The notes: generated by a model not told the origin, from the sequence alone. Shown: positions 1-11,490, counted from the first letter of the stretch. The stretch: 64,000 bases of DNA from Anniella stebbinsi (GCA_029215795.1 JARDYH010000005.1:158435814-158499813); one strand, 5' to 3'. Translations and numbers: made by a program.

Positions 1-245
1 GGGATCTTTCTCTCCCCACAGTTTTTCGCATAATTTCTTTTGTGAATTTTTGGGTGAATATTCGCCAAATGTTCTCTGTATCTGTGAATATTCTCCAGGT
101 ATTCTGCAAATACTTGATGTTCCATATCCACATTTGACATATGAAGATTATGCAACATTTGACAGTATCTGACAGTCTGTAGTATCAAGTAGTTTTTGAC
201 AATAAGTGACATGTAGTTGTAAATGCTTAATCAGAATTGATAGAT

Positions 246-600
246 TTATTTATTTATTTATTTATTACATTTGTATACCGCCCCATAGCCGAAGCTCTCT
301 GGGCGGTTTACATAGGATTAAAAACAATTAAAAACAATATACAAAAATTAAAACAGCAAAAACATACAACATACAATCTGTACATTTAAAAACCACTTCA
401 ACACTTCAAAAAGCTACAAAAACACAAAACAAAACAAACCCAGGCTCCTCAGATATTGCCAAATGCCTGAGAGAAGAGGAAAGTCTTGACCTGGTGCTGA
501 AAAGATAACAATGTTGGCGCCAGGCGGGCCTCGTCGGGGAGATCGTTCCACAATTGGGGAGCCACCACAGAGAAGGCCCTCTCTCTTGTTGCCGACCTCC
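246..600 (-). mobile_element. L2-type LINE, 3' end
   Basis: Starts on the plus strand with TTTA repeats (the reversed A-rich tail) and the block ATACCGCCCCATAGCC, then runs into coding sequence read on the minus strand. The minus frame contains RERAFSVVAPQLWNDLPDEA and ends VKTFLFSQAFGNI, which is the usual C-terminus of L2-clade reverse transcriptase proteins (xLWNxLP...Rxxx...F...KTxLF). Only the last ~80 residues remain. A closely related copy lies at 55.76-56.26 kb. 5'-truncated, no function expected. Confidence 0.8.
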
Positions 601-622
601 GATGACAATATTTCATTGTATC

Positions 623-638
623 TGATAGATGATCTGAG

Positions 639-680
<42 letters not shown>

Positions 681-694
681 CAGATCATCTATCA
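623..694. repeat. Hairpin with (TA)n loop
   Basis: TGATAGATGATCTG at 623-636 is the exact reverse complement of 681-694, and the space between is almost pure TA. A second TA run follows at 695-717. The arrangement would extrude readily as a cruciform. Confidence 0.7.
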
Positions 695-750
695 TATATA
701 TATATATATATATATATGTATGCATTCATTTAGGGTACAAACCTACACCT

Positions 751-819
751 GTTTAGACAGAAAAAAGTCCTACAACTTCCAGCATTCTGAGAGTTGTAGG
801 ACTTTTTTTCTGTCTAAAC
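751..819. repeat. Perfect small foldback hairpin
   Basis: The arm at 751-777 (begins GTTTAGACAGAAAAAAGTCC) pairs with 792-819 along 27 bases with one extra A in the right arm, around a 14-nt loop. A degenerate relative of the left arm (AGGCAGAAAAAAGATTGACA) occurs near 47.94 kb, so it is probably a dispersed mini-foldback rather than a unique microRNA precursor. Confidence 0.75.
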
Positions 820-2012
820 AGACTTAGCATTTTGCCCTTAAAAAATAAAACATAGAACATTTAAAATTCTGAAATCAGAATTCTGATGTCCCAGAGTTTG
901 AATAGCTTATTCCCATAGCAAACTTTGACATCAAAATCCCAATCAGGTTTTGAAATGTCATAAAATTCAATTTCAGCACAAAAAGTGGAGGGTTTTTATT
1001 AAAGTTAACTCCCTTGCAATTTACTACTTTTTGTTCAATCTGTCCATCCATTTGTATGAAACCAACTTCCAGCTTGGCCAATGAGTAATCAGTACACAAG
1101 AAAAGTACATTGCAAGGAACATAAAGGAAGATAACTTTATTTCTGGATCTGATCTAATACCTCTTTTTTTTAATCCATCAACCCCAGAGCTACTTTCTTG
1201 TCATATCCAAACCATCAGTCCCTCCACCAACACCCTCACTGTTCTGATCCACCACTAATATATTTTCCAGCGCAAGTCCCCTTTCATAGCTTTTGCATGA
1301 AATCTACTAGTTGGCTTTACCGTAATGCTGGAAATAGTCGGCTTCTGTGGCTCACACACGAGGAAAGTGGCTCTTCTCTGACCCTCCCAGCTTTATAATC
1401 CTATTTTGGGGAACCAGATTATCCACAATTGCTCAACTAGCTGTGTGTACACGCAGTGGAAGCAACTACCCAGATACTGTGCTGAAGTCAAAGTAGTGGC
1501 CAGGGAAAATGTGTGTCAACATACCTGGGAGTCATATCATGTTGAGTCACAGGAAAACTGGAAGAATTCTAGGGCAAAAGTAGCCATGGGCAAGACACTT
1601 ATGGGGGGGTTAAACCAAAGGCAGCAGGCAGGGATGGGGTCCTTAAAGCACGCAATGACGCGATTGCTTGATCTGTACAAGTGGGACCTGCAATGAGATG
1701 CTATGGTATGGAGTGCTCATGTTCAGAGTTCCAGGCAGCCAGCCATGCCCTTTCCAAGATACTCCATTCCACACACCCCATCTGTTTTCTGTCTCCTCCT
1801 TCCAACAGCCAGTCATCATTCTGAGGCCATGGAGTGTGCTCAGACCTCACTGAGTTGTTTAGAAAGGGGTCTGCCTCCTTTTTCTTTTAAAGCTTTCTTT
1901 TGTACTTCTTATAAACTTGGGGTTCCCTCAAGCCTGGAGATATCTTCCTCTTGTGTGTGGAAGGTGGGTGGATGGTAACATAAGGATTGGCACTCAGAAG
2001 AATAAGGCTTAT
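820..2012. other. No recognisable feature
   Basis: AT-rich, non-coding in appearance. The short open frames here have no domain features or codon bias, and no repeat family was recognised. Confidence 0.5.
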
Positions 2013-2250
2013 CATGGAGGAGAAGGTTATCAATGGCTACTAATCCTGATGGCCATATGCTACCTCCAGCATCAGAGGTAGTATCCCTGTGTAATGCCAG
2101 TGGCTGGGAAACATGGGCTGGAGGGTGCTGTTGCACTCATGTCCTGCTTGCGGGTTTCCTGTTGGCAGCTAGTTGGCTAGTGTGTGATCTCAGTGTTGGA
2201 TTAGATGGACCCTTGATCTGATTGAGCATGGCTCTTCTTATTTTCTCATG
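2013..2250 (+). mobile_element. CR1-type LINE 3' end
   Basis: Carries the squamate CR1-like 3' UTR landmarks in order: AATGGCTACTAATCCTGATG, the GGGTGCTGTTGCACTCATGTCCTGC block, then TGGATTAGATGGACCCTTGATCTG and the tail GGCTCTTCTTATTTTCT. The same block recurs at 11.3, 13.0, 13.5, 51.1, 52.7 and 61.9 kb. Only the non-coding end is present. Confidence 0.75.
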
Positions 2251-4189
2251 AGGATGAGTTAGCTATTACGAGTTAGCGGTGTGTGTCTATACTGCATTAG
2301 GATTTTTTTATATATTGCCTTCACTACACTTGGTGCTTCACTACACTTGATGCTTGACAGGGTAATATAAGGGAAATTACAGGTCCCTGCTCCAAGGAGT
2401 TGACATTTAGAACTGCTGCTAAAATTTACACTAACAAGAAATAGAAGCAAATCTAGAATAATTGATTGATACAAGCAAATTGCCCCAGACATTTTAATTG
2501 AAAAATACATCTTTTTTAGGGGCACTGTCAATGATGAACATATATGGAACGTAAAGAAATGATGACAAAACTCTGAAGTAAAAAAAAACACGTGAAACTG
2601 ATGAGGTATATAGATTGTGCAATATTACATGCAGAACTCAACATCTGTATACAATAATACTTGTTTGTTATGAGGATGTACATCTTGCACCACTATGTTA
2701 TGCTACAATGATAACAGCTTTACTTCACCATGTATCCTGTAACATCCATAATTCTAAAAGTCTGAGAGATTAACATTAGCAAAAGCATCCACTAAGATTC
2801 ATGGTTCATCTTTCTTTCATTGGTCTGCAGACTTTTCAGTAACTGTCGTGATAAGGCAAAATGTTCTTCAGTGCCAGTTCTAGATTTTTGAGGGCTCCTG
2901 GGTAAGGCACCATCAACAGGCCCCCTCTCTCAGTGAATCTACCTTCTGCCTACTTGCCCACAGGCAGAGAACCAGTGGTCAAGTAGACAGTGGCATCTAC
3001 TGCTCCTCCTTCTTACAACCACCATTGTCTGGGCAAAAGTGGGTGAACAAGCAGGTTGCAAGGGTGAAGAGTAGCAGCAGCTCCAAGGGGCTCTTGTCAG
3101 TGGTCCCTGATGGGATGTGGATCCTTGGCAGGTGCCCAATCATACCTACCCTTGACACCAGGCCTGACACTATTTTAGGTATGCACAGACAAACCCATTT
3201 GTCTCCTGTCCAGGGGTTGTCTCCAATTATCCCCTTCTATTGACAGAATGGCTTCCATCAATGGAATAGGGAGAAGGGACGATTCCCCATCCCCCCTTGT
3301 AGCCCTCCAAAGACTTCAAAATCTGCTCTGGAGTGTTGGGGGACCCCCCAAAGGATTTTGAGAGGGGGGTGGCTGCTGAAGGAAGAAAATAAAAGGGAGC
3401 TGCTGCTTGAGCGGGTGTCCACTGATGCAACACTGGAGTTCTCCCCCTGTCACTTTCACACATGTTCACTCTTAAGTGTGTTACATTCTGTTTCCTCATT
3501 CATTTGCAATTTGGAAAAAAAATAAGTTTGAAGATTCACATTTAAATATTTCAATATGCATTTCCATTTACTGTATTTTGTCACAGCATATGCACTTTAA
3601 CTTGTTTTGATGCTTGCTTGGTCTAAGAATTGCATTGGAAGAACATTCAGGCGGTGCAAAAACCAGCGGATAACTGAGCTTGGATCCACACTTCAGTCTA
3701 ATTTGGATCCACACTTCAGTCTGCCAAGTGAACATCTATTCAAATCAGAATTCAGAAAGATTGAATTCCTTAACCATCCCTATTATTAGATTCACGTTTT
3801 GTATGCTGGGCTTTGATTAAGACCTCCTTGTGCTACTCTGGCTGTAAATGAATAGAGATACTAACTTGAAACTAACACCTAAGATTATGCTTGTAAGTCT
3901 TCTCTCAAGATAAATATAATAATGATGGATATGAAATCTATGCAATTGAGTCTTGCTAGATGGAATTCTCATATAATCCAACAAAATCATTCCACAGTAT
4001 TAAAAACTACTTCCCGAACCCTGTCATGTTACCCTGTTCAATGCAAAAAGTCATGATAGAGCTTCTGCCAGTAAGTTATTAGATATCACCCCACGTATCC
4101 TATATTATGCAATCATGGAAGCACCTTTTCAATATTAATTAAAAATATGTGTGATATATGTTGAATCATTAGTTTCCGCGTTCCTTGAG
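2251..4189. other. Unassigned intergenic sequence
   Basis: No gene recognised. The only structure noted is a 23-bp tandem duplication (TTGGATCCACACTTCAGTCT plus three bases) at 3680-3702 and 3703-3725. Confidence 0.5.
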
Positions 4190-4267
4190 GAGGAAAAACA
4201 AGAATACAATATGTATGATCCAAACGGAGAGGTGGGTAAGAAATTAATATTATTATTATTATTATTA
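4190..4267 (+). mobile_element. L2-type LINE tail with (TTA)n
   Basis: Contains GATCCAAACGGAGAGGTGGG-TAAGAAAT followed by ATT repeats. This matches the tails at 10.98, 16.57 and 28.09 kb, where L2 coding sequence precedes it. Fragment only. Confidence 0.6.
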
Positions 4268-4699
4268 TGTTGCACTTTTGGTTTGCTCGATGAAGGATGA
4301 AATCAATTGATGTGACCCTATTTAAGCTGAATATTGATTGTTCCTCTTTATGCAACAAAAATGGTCCTTTTGAGTTGTTCAGGTTGTATTAGGTAATAAT
4401 GTTTGTACCTCACTTGAGGACAGGCATTTATTGACTTGCTACAGACTGCTGTGAATATACACATTAATGTTTTTATTATGTACATATGTTATTAACCTTC
4501 ATTTCCTTGGTGAAGATAATTTGATCAGAATGCATCAGACAAGTAACTTGTACGCATAAATTATTATTTTGGATATTATTTTGGATATTAGGTTGAGCCT
4601 TTGTCTGCTATTGATTTTTCCTCTTCTGAAATGATAACTGGAAGCACAAGGGGGAAAAAGGAATGGGCAGCTTTCACAATAGTGGAAAACATGTAGTGA

Positions 4700-4945
4700 G
4701 ATTTCTAATGCGAGAATAGCTGCCACACCCCAGAGGACCTTTTCCTTTGCCACACCTCAGCTGTGGAATGACCTGCCAGCTGAAATGCGCCTGCTGACTT
4801 CTTTGAATGTCTTTCAGCAGGCATTAAAGACTCTCTTATTCCTTCTTTTTTTAGAATCTTATTGCTGACCATTGGATATTGTTTTATGTGACATTTGCCA
4901 CCTAGAGTATTTTGCATATAGGTGGGATATAAATTTAATAATAAT
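4700..4945 (+). mobile_element. L2-type LINE 3' end
   Basis: The plus frame reads ...TPQRTFSFATPQLWNDLPAE then MRLLTSLNVFQQALKTLLF, the L2 C-terminal signature, followed by the tail TAGAGTATTTTGCATATAGG-TGGGATATAAA and an AAT microsatellite. The microsatellite is where the R4/Dong element at 4978 begins. Confidence 0.75.
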
Positions 4946-4977
4946 AATAATAATAATAACAACAACAACAACAACAC
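4936..4977. repeat. (TAA)n(CAA)n microsatellite
   Basis: About eight AAT units grading into about seven CAA units, directly abutting the 5' end of the R4/Dong LINE. The same compound repeat borders the second R4 copy at 24985-25030. Confidence 0.9.
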
Positions 4978-5240
4978 CCAAGGCAACGCTTAGCTTGGTC
5001 AAACAAAATAAACTGTAATGTTATGCGTTGTTACTATAAAAACACACAACTCGAAACTATAGCATCAGGATACCGAACAGAACGTCATATAGACTATTCC
5101 TGGAAATCTACCCCTACCTAATGGACACTGTAACAGAACAAAGACTAATTGATCAAAAAAGAGTTATAATCAACAACAAAAGGCTAATGGAACATGAAAT
5201 TAAAAAAAATAACGAAGAAATAGCACAATAGAATACCAAC

Positions 5241-5777
5241 ATGAAAAGCACAATTGCACCAACAACAAGTACACGAACAACCAGAGAAGAAACAGCAACC
5301 CTAAACACAACAACCCCACCGGAGGATTCCCAGACAACGCTAAAACCTGAAACACACAATGACACAAGAAACATGAACATAATGCAGCAAATGACGGAAG
5401 AAATTGAGACAAATCTAACAAAATGGAGAGAAACCGACCCAACAAAAATAAACCTACTACTTAGACTAAAGTTTAACAAGGGCTCGCAGAAACTCATAAA
5501 CATAATGAATAGTAAACTCACAACATACATTAACAGTGATAGCAACCTAGAAGATATTCACACAGTCATCTATGCAGCAGCCACAGCAGTCTTCACCTGT
5601 AACAATCAGGAACTCCCCACAAACAACAACACACGTAGAAGATTAGAGACCAAACCAAAATGGCAAATCAGAATTGAAAACAAAATTGAAAAGCTACGAA
5701 AGGATATAGGAAGAATGACACAATACATAAATGGAAATCGCTCAAAAATATCCTCAAAAATATCCAAGATATCATAG
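5241..5777 (+). pseudogene. R4/Dong protein, N-terminal region
   Basis: An open block of 178 residues, Thr/Asn-rich at first and basic later. The second half (DLIHTVIYAAATAVFT-like stretch, then KWQIRIENKIEKLRKDIGR) resembles the helical region upstream of the reverse transcriptase in R4-clade proteins. No catalytic residues. The frame ends in a stop at 5775-5777 well before the polymerase core, consistent with decay. Confidence 0.65.
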
Positions 5778-6220
5778 CAAACAATAAAGAAACAGCAACA
5801 GTAGCTTTCGACAAGTTGAAACAAAATCTTGCAGTCCAGACTACCAGGCTAAGAAGATACAAAGAATCAAATGAAAGAAAAGTGCAAAACGCTCTCTTTA
5901 AAAGAAACGAGAAATTATTATACCAAAGAATAAGCAAGAAAAAAAGAAAACAACATTACACCCCCAACTAAAGAAGACATAAGCACATTCTGGAAAAATA
6001 TCCAAAATCTCCATCAAACCAAAAACTCCAGATACCCCAAACCCAGCTAACTACACAGACCCATAACATGCCTTCCAACACTCTACAAAATTATAACTGC
6101 CACAATCACACAGAAAAGTGAAGCACATCTCACCCAACATAATATACTCACAGAAGAACAAAAAGATGTAAAAAGAACAGCACAGGATGCAAAGAACAGT
6201 TAATAATAGACAGAATCATC

Positions 6221-7093
6221 ATGAAGCAAACAGAAAAACTGAAAAGAAACCTCCAGACCTGCTACATAGACTATAAAAAGGCTTTTGACTCCGTCCCACA
6301 CAGTTGGCTGAAAAAAGCACTGGAAATATACAAAATACATCCCTCGATCCAAAATTTTCTGACAAGAATCATGGAGACATGGAGAACGACAATGCACCTA
6401 ACAACAGACAAGGACCATATACAGACAGAAAAAATAAATATCAAACGTGGCATATTCCAAGGTGACGCATTCAGCGCCCTATGGTTTTGCCTGTGTCTGA
6501 CTGCATTATCCAACACCCTTAACAACACCACATATGGCATCGACATAAAACACCAAAAACAAGCAAATAACAGAATCAATCACCTGTACATGGATGACAT
6601 CAAAATCTATGCTTCAACTTCAACACAGATAAAAGGCCTCCTGCGAATCACTGAAGAACTGACGGCAGACATAAAAATGGAATTTGCGTTAGGAAAATGC
6701 AAGATGCTACACATAGAAAGAGGAAAATAGAAAGAAGAAGCAACATCAGAATCACCAAATAACAAAATATTAGATAACATGGAAGAAAATGAAACATACA
6801 AATACCTAGGATTCCAACAAAACACAAAAATCAATCACTCCACAGTAAAAACTCAACCAAGAATGCAATATAAAACTTGCCTATCACAAATCCTAAAATT
6901 TAAACTCAACTCAAAAAACATTTTCAAAGCCATCAACACCTACGCAATATCCATCCTCACATACTCATTCGGAATCATACACTGGTCACACACTGAACTT
7001 GAAGAAATAAACAGACTCAATTGCACCAAACTCACAAAACACTGCATGCTCCATCCCAACTCATGCATTGAAAGAATAACAATCAACAGGTAA
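6221..7093 (+). pseudogene. R4/Dong reverse transcriptase core
   Basis: The open block 6221-6730 holds the main polymerase motifs: CYIDYKKAFDSVPHSWL (motif A with its Asp), IKRGIFQGDAFSALWFCL (motif B, QGD) and NHLYMDDIKIYA (motif C, YMDD intact), then KMEFALGKCKMLHI (motifs D/E). After a stop at 6728-6730 the frame resumes at 6779 (NETYKYLGFQQN, the conserved YLGxxQ thumb region) and runs to 7093. Catalytic Asp residues are present, but the gene is split by stops. Confidence 0.88.
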
Positions 7094-7454
7094 GAAGGAG
7101 GAAGAGGTCTGCTGGACATTAACAGAATTCATGCTAAACAGATAAAATCACTCAGAGAATTCTTTCACACCAAAAACACCCCCATTCATAAAGCCATAGT
7201 AAAAGCAGATAAAATCGACACCCCACTCAACCTAGCACTGCAAAATGAAGATCAAACACAACCACTCACAGAGAAAAAAGAAAAATGGGCACAAAAAGCA
7301 CTCCATGGGAAGCGCTACAACATAATACAAAATCCATGAATAAACAAAGAACAATAGTAGAAATGGCTCAGGAAGGGTGAGCTATTTCCAGAAACCGAAG
7401 GATTCCTAATATCTACGTATACACGATCAAGTTATAGCAACCAAGAACTACCAA

Positions 7455-8090
7455 AAATACATCATAAAAGATAACAGTGTAACAACAGACCTATGCAGGA
7501 AATGCCATCAGATCCCAGAAACAATAAACCATATAATAGGAGAATGTAAAATTCTGACAGGAATGGACTACACGGATAGAATCAATACAGCTGCAAAAAT
7601 AATTCACCAACAACTGGCCATCAAATTTAACCTTATCAAACAACCTACACCATACTATACATATTTACCTGAAACAATCCTGGAAAATGCAGATAATAAA
7701 ATCTACTGGGACAGAACAATTCATATGGACAAGAGATTACCTTGCAACCAACCAGACATAACGTTCATAGACAAAAAAGAAAAACACACATGCCTCATCA
7801 ACATAGCAATATCGAATGACAAAAACATTGTTGAAAAGGAAGAGGAAAAGAGAGACAAATATACACCACTGGCCATGGAAGTCAAAGAACTATGGCAACA
7901 GGAAAAGATTCACAATTATCCCATTAGTCACATCAGTCACCGGCATCACATCAAAACAAAAAATACAGAAAACTTTCAGAAACTGGGCCTACCAGAATAC
8001 ATCCACATGCTCAATCGTCAGGAAATTCCTGAATCAATAAAGGACAGCATGACTTGGCAAAGCCCGTCATATCCGTCTACAAAAACCATC
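7455..8090 (+). pseudogene. R4/Dong CCHC finger and restriction-like endonuclease
   Basis: The reading begins with LCRKCHQIPETINHIIGECK, an intact C-x2-C-x7-H-x4-C finger, followed by MDYTDRINTAAKIIHQQLA and the nuclease segment with QPDITFIDKKEKHTCLINIA and SNDKNI. PD...D-x-A.P.D is the restriction-like endonuclease signature of R2/R4-type LINEs, which nicks the target DNA for target-primed reverse transcription. The sequence then runs into the (AAT)n tract. The homologous fragment at 25.0-25.7 kb has lost the last Cys of the finger. Confidence 0.85.
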
Positions 8091-8105
8091 ATGAGTGAGA
8101 AAGAG

Positions 8106-8106
<1 letters not shown>

Positions 8107-8154
<48 letters not shown>
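8107..8154. repeat. (AAT)n microsatellite, 3' flank of R4
   Basis: About sixteen ATA units directly after the R4 3' end. Together with 4936-4977 it brackets the element in the same repeat type. Confidence 0.9.
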
Positions 8155-8155
<1 letters not shown>

Positions 8156-8262
8156 TTACTGATTGTTTTATCTGGTTTGAATTACTTTTAGCTTTATATG
8201 CCAACTAGAGTATTTTGTATATAGGCAGGATAGAAATTGAATAAACAAACAAATAAATAAAC
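8155..8262 (+). mobile_element. L2-type LINE tail
   Basis: Contains CCAACTAGAGTATTTTGTAT-ATAGGCAGGATAG and ends in AAATA repeats, parallel to the tail at 4896-4935 upstream of the R4 insertion. It is a diverged second L2 tail, not simply the other half of the first. Confidence 0.6.
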
Positions 8263-9224
8263 GCTCTGAGTACATAGGGTGTCCATGTGTCCTACTTTAC
8301 AGAGGACAGTCCTCTATTTAAAGGGCTCTCAGAGTACAATCCTCTATTTGGAAATGTCTTCAGTTTGAACGGCTGTCTATTCCTAGTCCAGTTTAAAGAT
8401 AACCATAAGAAGGGAGAAGAGGGAAAGGCCTTGAAGTTGCCCATCAATATTTAGCCAAGAGGTGTAGAGCCGCTTTCAGCTCAAGGTCCGAATTTCATTA
8501 CAGAGGATGTGTTTTGGCCCCATCCAAAGTAGTGGGGCCAGACATGCCAACATATTTTAGCTTAAAGCTCATATGGCTGGTAACTAAGAGTTAGGAGAGG
8601 CATTCCCACCTTTTAGAATGGGAAGAAAACTTCACAAAGGTCAGAAGCCACCAAACAATTAGCGGTTGCGGGAAAGGGGCTGGACCCAAGGGAAGGGGGC
8701 ATGGCCATTTGGGGAACACCAGAGGGTCACAATGGGGCCCCAAGAGGGTGGATTTGGGGCTCAGGTGCTCTGGGCCTGAAGTTCTGCATCTCTGAGTTAG
8801 TAGCACTTGGAAAATGAACTGACGGCTGGTCACAGTTTCACTGTCCTTGAAGATTTGCGTTTTCTGGCTGGGGATTCAAGTCAATCCTTTTTTTGGAGGA
8901 CAAATAAATCTTTGTGAATCTGAGGAACAAACTCAATGAATCCTCTTCTTTCCCCACTCATAAACATTATAATCTGGTTGTGATATTCTGACGAAGCATT
9001 TGCGAAACAGGTTTGAGAAGCTGGAGGCCTGTAGATATTGTTTTGCTTAGTTATTGCAAACTATTTTTGCTCACTGCTCAGTTACTGCAAACTATTGTAA
9101 AGCATTTATGCTCAGTTACTGTAAAAAAAATGTTCAGTTGCTGTATATTATTATTGTATTCTCATGTTTGATTCATTATATGGCACAATTAATATGTTTA
9201 TATAAACTGTTGGTGCACTCCAGG

Positions 9225-9227
<3 letters not shown>
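8263..9227. other. No gene recognised
   Basis: Unique-looking sequence with a short dispersed motif near 8275-8350 (GAGGACAGTCCTCTATTTAA) that reappears inverted near 18.88-18.92 kb. No credible coding signal. Confidence 0.45.

Positions 9228-9271
<44 letters not shown>
9228..9271. repeat. (TA)n microsatellite
   Basis: About 22 uninterrupted TA units. Confidence 0.95.
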
Positions 9272-9276
<5 letters not shown>

Positions 9277-9547
9277 TTCTAGCGGTTGTGTGCTGGTTAG
9301 CGGTATTCTACTTTGGGCTGCCCTAATCTGGAGCCAGGGAAGAGCAGCACCGAGAAGCCAAGATTATAGATGACACTGACTCATTCTGAGTGGTGAACAT
9401 CTGAGCAAACTATGAGGTGCTCCAAATAGACCTATCCAAACTGGGTGAAGAGGCAACAGAATGGCCAATGAGATTAAAGATTTAGTGTAAATAAGCGCCC
9501 CCAAAAATGTTAAGAGTTCACAGCTGTTTTAAATGTATACTGTTTTT

Positions 9548-10756
9548 TAGGGGTGTGCACGGACCCCCCGGATCAGATCGGGACCCGGATCGGGACCTCC
9601 AATTTTGTCATGGATCGGTTCGGACAAAATCGGAGCCCCCCGGACTGGATTGAGTCCGATCCCGATCCAAAAATCGTAAATTTTTGGATCGGCCGCCATT
9701 TTCCCCCCCATAGACTTGCATTGCAATGCAAGTCTATGAGGAAAAAATGGCGGCGGGTGGGTGAGGGGGGGCCTAACTCCCTCCCCCCCGGGGCCGTCTG
9801 CTGTGGACGGCCCCGGCAGGTAAGCCCCCTCCCCCGCGCTCCCTCCCCCCCCTGGGGCCGTCCGCTCGGGCGTCCCTAAAAGGTAAGCACCCCCACCCTG
9901 GAGCAGGCCGCGGAGCCCGCTGGTAGTAGCCGCCAGTGCCGGACGGGCGTCCCTAAAAGGTAAGCACCCCCCCTCCCCTCCGCGCGCCCCCTCCTCACCT
10001 TTCCGGGCCGTTCCCTACTGTCCGGCACTGGCGGCTACCGCCAGCCGGCTTTGTGGCTTGCTCTAGAGTAGCGCGCCGGGTGATCACCCGGCGCGCCACC
10101 CTGGAGCAGGCCGCGGAGCCCGCTGGTAGTAGCTGCCGGCGCCGGACGGGAGCGGACGGGCCGGAAAGGTAAGGGCCCCCCTCCTCCCCTCCGCGCACCC
10201 CCTGCTTACCTTCCCGGCCCGTCCGCTCCCGTCCGGCGCCGGCGGCTACTACCAACGGGCTCCGCGGCCTGCTCTAGAGTAGCGCGCCGGGTGATGACAT
10301 CACCCGGCGCGCCACCCTGGAGCAGGCCGCGGAGCCTGCTGGTAGTAGCCACCGGCGCCGGACGGGAGCGGACGGGCCGGGAAGGTAAGGGCCCCCCTCC
10401 TCCCCTCCGCGCGCCCCCTCCTCCCCTCTGCATGCCCCCTGCTTACCTTCCCGGCCCGTCCGCTCCCGTCCGGCGCCGGTGGCTACTTCCAGCGGGCTCT
10501 AGAGCGCCCCCCTCCTCCCCCCCGCTGTCCACTTTCATCAGCGGGCGCCCGCTGGCGCCTGCCAATGGAAGCGGCAGTGGGCGCCAGTGGGCGCCCGCTG
10601 ATCCGCCGATCCGCCGAACCGGTTCGGAGCCTTTTCGGATCGGGTCGGACTGGATCGGCCGATCCAGCTGTTGGATCGGAAATCGGATAATTTATCCGAT
10701 TTCCCACTGGACTGGACTCGGATCGTGGATCGGGTCCAATCCAGTGCACATCCCTA
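9548..10756. mobile_element. hAT-type non-autonomous element, GATCGG family, copy 1
   Basis: Begins TAGGGGTGTGCACGGACC and ends GTGCACATCCCTA, a terminal inverted repeat that fits the hAT end rule. It is flanked by a perfect 8-bp duplication CTGTTTTT (9540-9547 and 10757-10764). Both ends are packed with direct and inverted GGATCGG/CCGATCC units. The interior is very GC- and CpG-rich, with repeated inverted blocks around GGTGATGACATCACC and a 30-bp perfect palindrome at 9709-9738. No transposase is encoded; the open frames inside are GC-rich artefacts. It has split an L2 tail that resumes at 10757. Confidence 0.93.
9692..9754. promoter_or_regulatory. Inverted pair of YY1-like motifs around a palindrome
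   Basis: GCCGCCATTTT (9692-9702) and AAAATGGCGGC (9744-9754) are inverted matches to the YY1 core ATGGCGGC, centred on the perfect palindrome 9709-9738. The same arrangement is kept in the copies at 14.3 and 41.7 kb. Binding is inferred only from the motif. Confidence 0.5.
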
Positions 10757-11003
10757 CTGTTTTTATATGTTGTTTGTTTTTATGCTTTTATGCTTTTAAA
10801 TTTTGTATATCAATTTTTAATGTCCGAAGTTTTAATTTTTGTAAACCTACCAGAGAGCTTTGGCTATGAGGTGGTAGGATGTTTTTAGGATGTTTTTAGG
10901 ATGTTTTAATGCAGTTTTAATAATGTGTACTTGTTTTAATCAGTTTGATATATTTTATCATATTGTTGTTCCCCTCCTCGATCCAAACGGAGAGGCGGGT
11001 AAG

Positions 11004-11045
<42 letters not shown>

Positions 11046-11052
11046 TAATAAT
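10757..11052 (+). mobile_element. L2-type LINE tail
   Basis: AT-rich tail with CCTCGATCCAAACGGAGAGG-CGGGTAAGAAATAAATAAAT and terminal TAA units at 11023-11052. It follows directly on the target duplication of the hAT element, so the hAT element landed in this older LINE. Confidence 0.65.
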
Positions 11053-11265
11053 CTGGGTTTCCCCCCACCTTTAAAAATAAGAATTGTGGGGGGGAGCCCA
11101 GTAGGGGAATGATGGTGCCTGGGAATGGGTGGGGATAACCTTTGGAATCCAAGATTTTTTTAAAAAAAAATAATTAAAATATTTGTTAGCAACCTTTCAG
11201 GGCAGAAGTTCTCTCAAGGCAGCTTACAGCAATAAAACACATAAAATGCCTATGATGTCAGAAAT

Positions 11266-11490
11266 AGTCCTGATGGCTATGTGCTACTCCAGTATCAGAA
11301 GCAGTATGCCTATGTACACCCTTTGCTGGGGACCATGGGGGGGGGAGTGTGCTGTTGTATCCCTGTCCTGCTTTGGTGGTCCCTGGTCGACAGCTGTTTG
11401 GCCACTGTGTGACAGAGTGCTGGACTAGATGGACCCTTGGTCTGATCCAGCAGGGCTCTTATTTCTTATGTTCTTACATTCTTACATCTC
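11266..11490 (+). mobile_element. CR1-type LINE 3' end
   Basis: CTGATGGCTATGTGCTACTC ... TGTGTGACAGAGTGCTGGAC-TAGATGGACCCTTGGTCTGATC ... TTATTTCTTATGTTCTTAC. The terminal TTATGTTC octamer repeat is the 3' end typical of this CR1-like family. Confidence 0.85.

Larger units (their letters stand above)
4978..8106 (+). mobile_element. R4/Dong-clade LINE, near full length, decayed
   Basis: A ~3.1-kb non-LTR retrotransposon bounded on both sides by TAA-type microsatellites. In order it carries an N-terminal region (5241-5777), a reverse transcriptase core (6221-7093) and a CCHC finger plus restriction-like endonuclease (7455-8090). That order and endonuclease type belong to the R4/Dong group of LINEs, not to L1, L2 or CR1, which use an APE-type endonuclease. 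The frame is broken by stops and shifts between the blocks, and the region 5780-6220 is not open, so it is not active. Dong of Bombyx is known for insertion into TAA repeats, which matches the placement here. Confidence 0.88.

Noticed and set aside
5153..6579. Hydrophobic minus-strand frames of 80-130 codons
   Set aside because: Antisense shadows of the A-rich R4/Dong coding sequence.
9553..10869. Several Pro/Arg/Gly-rich frames of 70-190 codons
   Set aside because: They lie wholly in the CpG-rich hAT element, overlap on both strands and shift with its palindromes; low-complexity artefacts.
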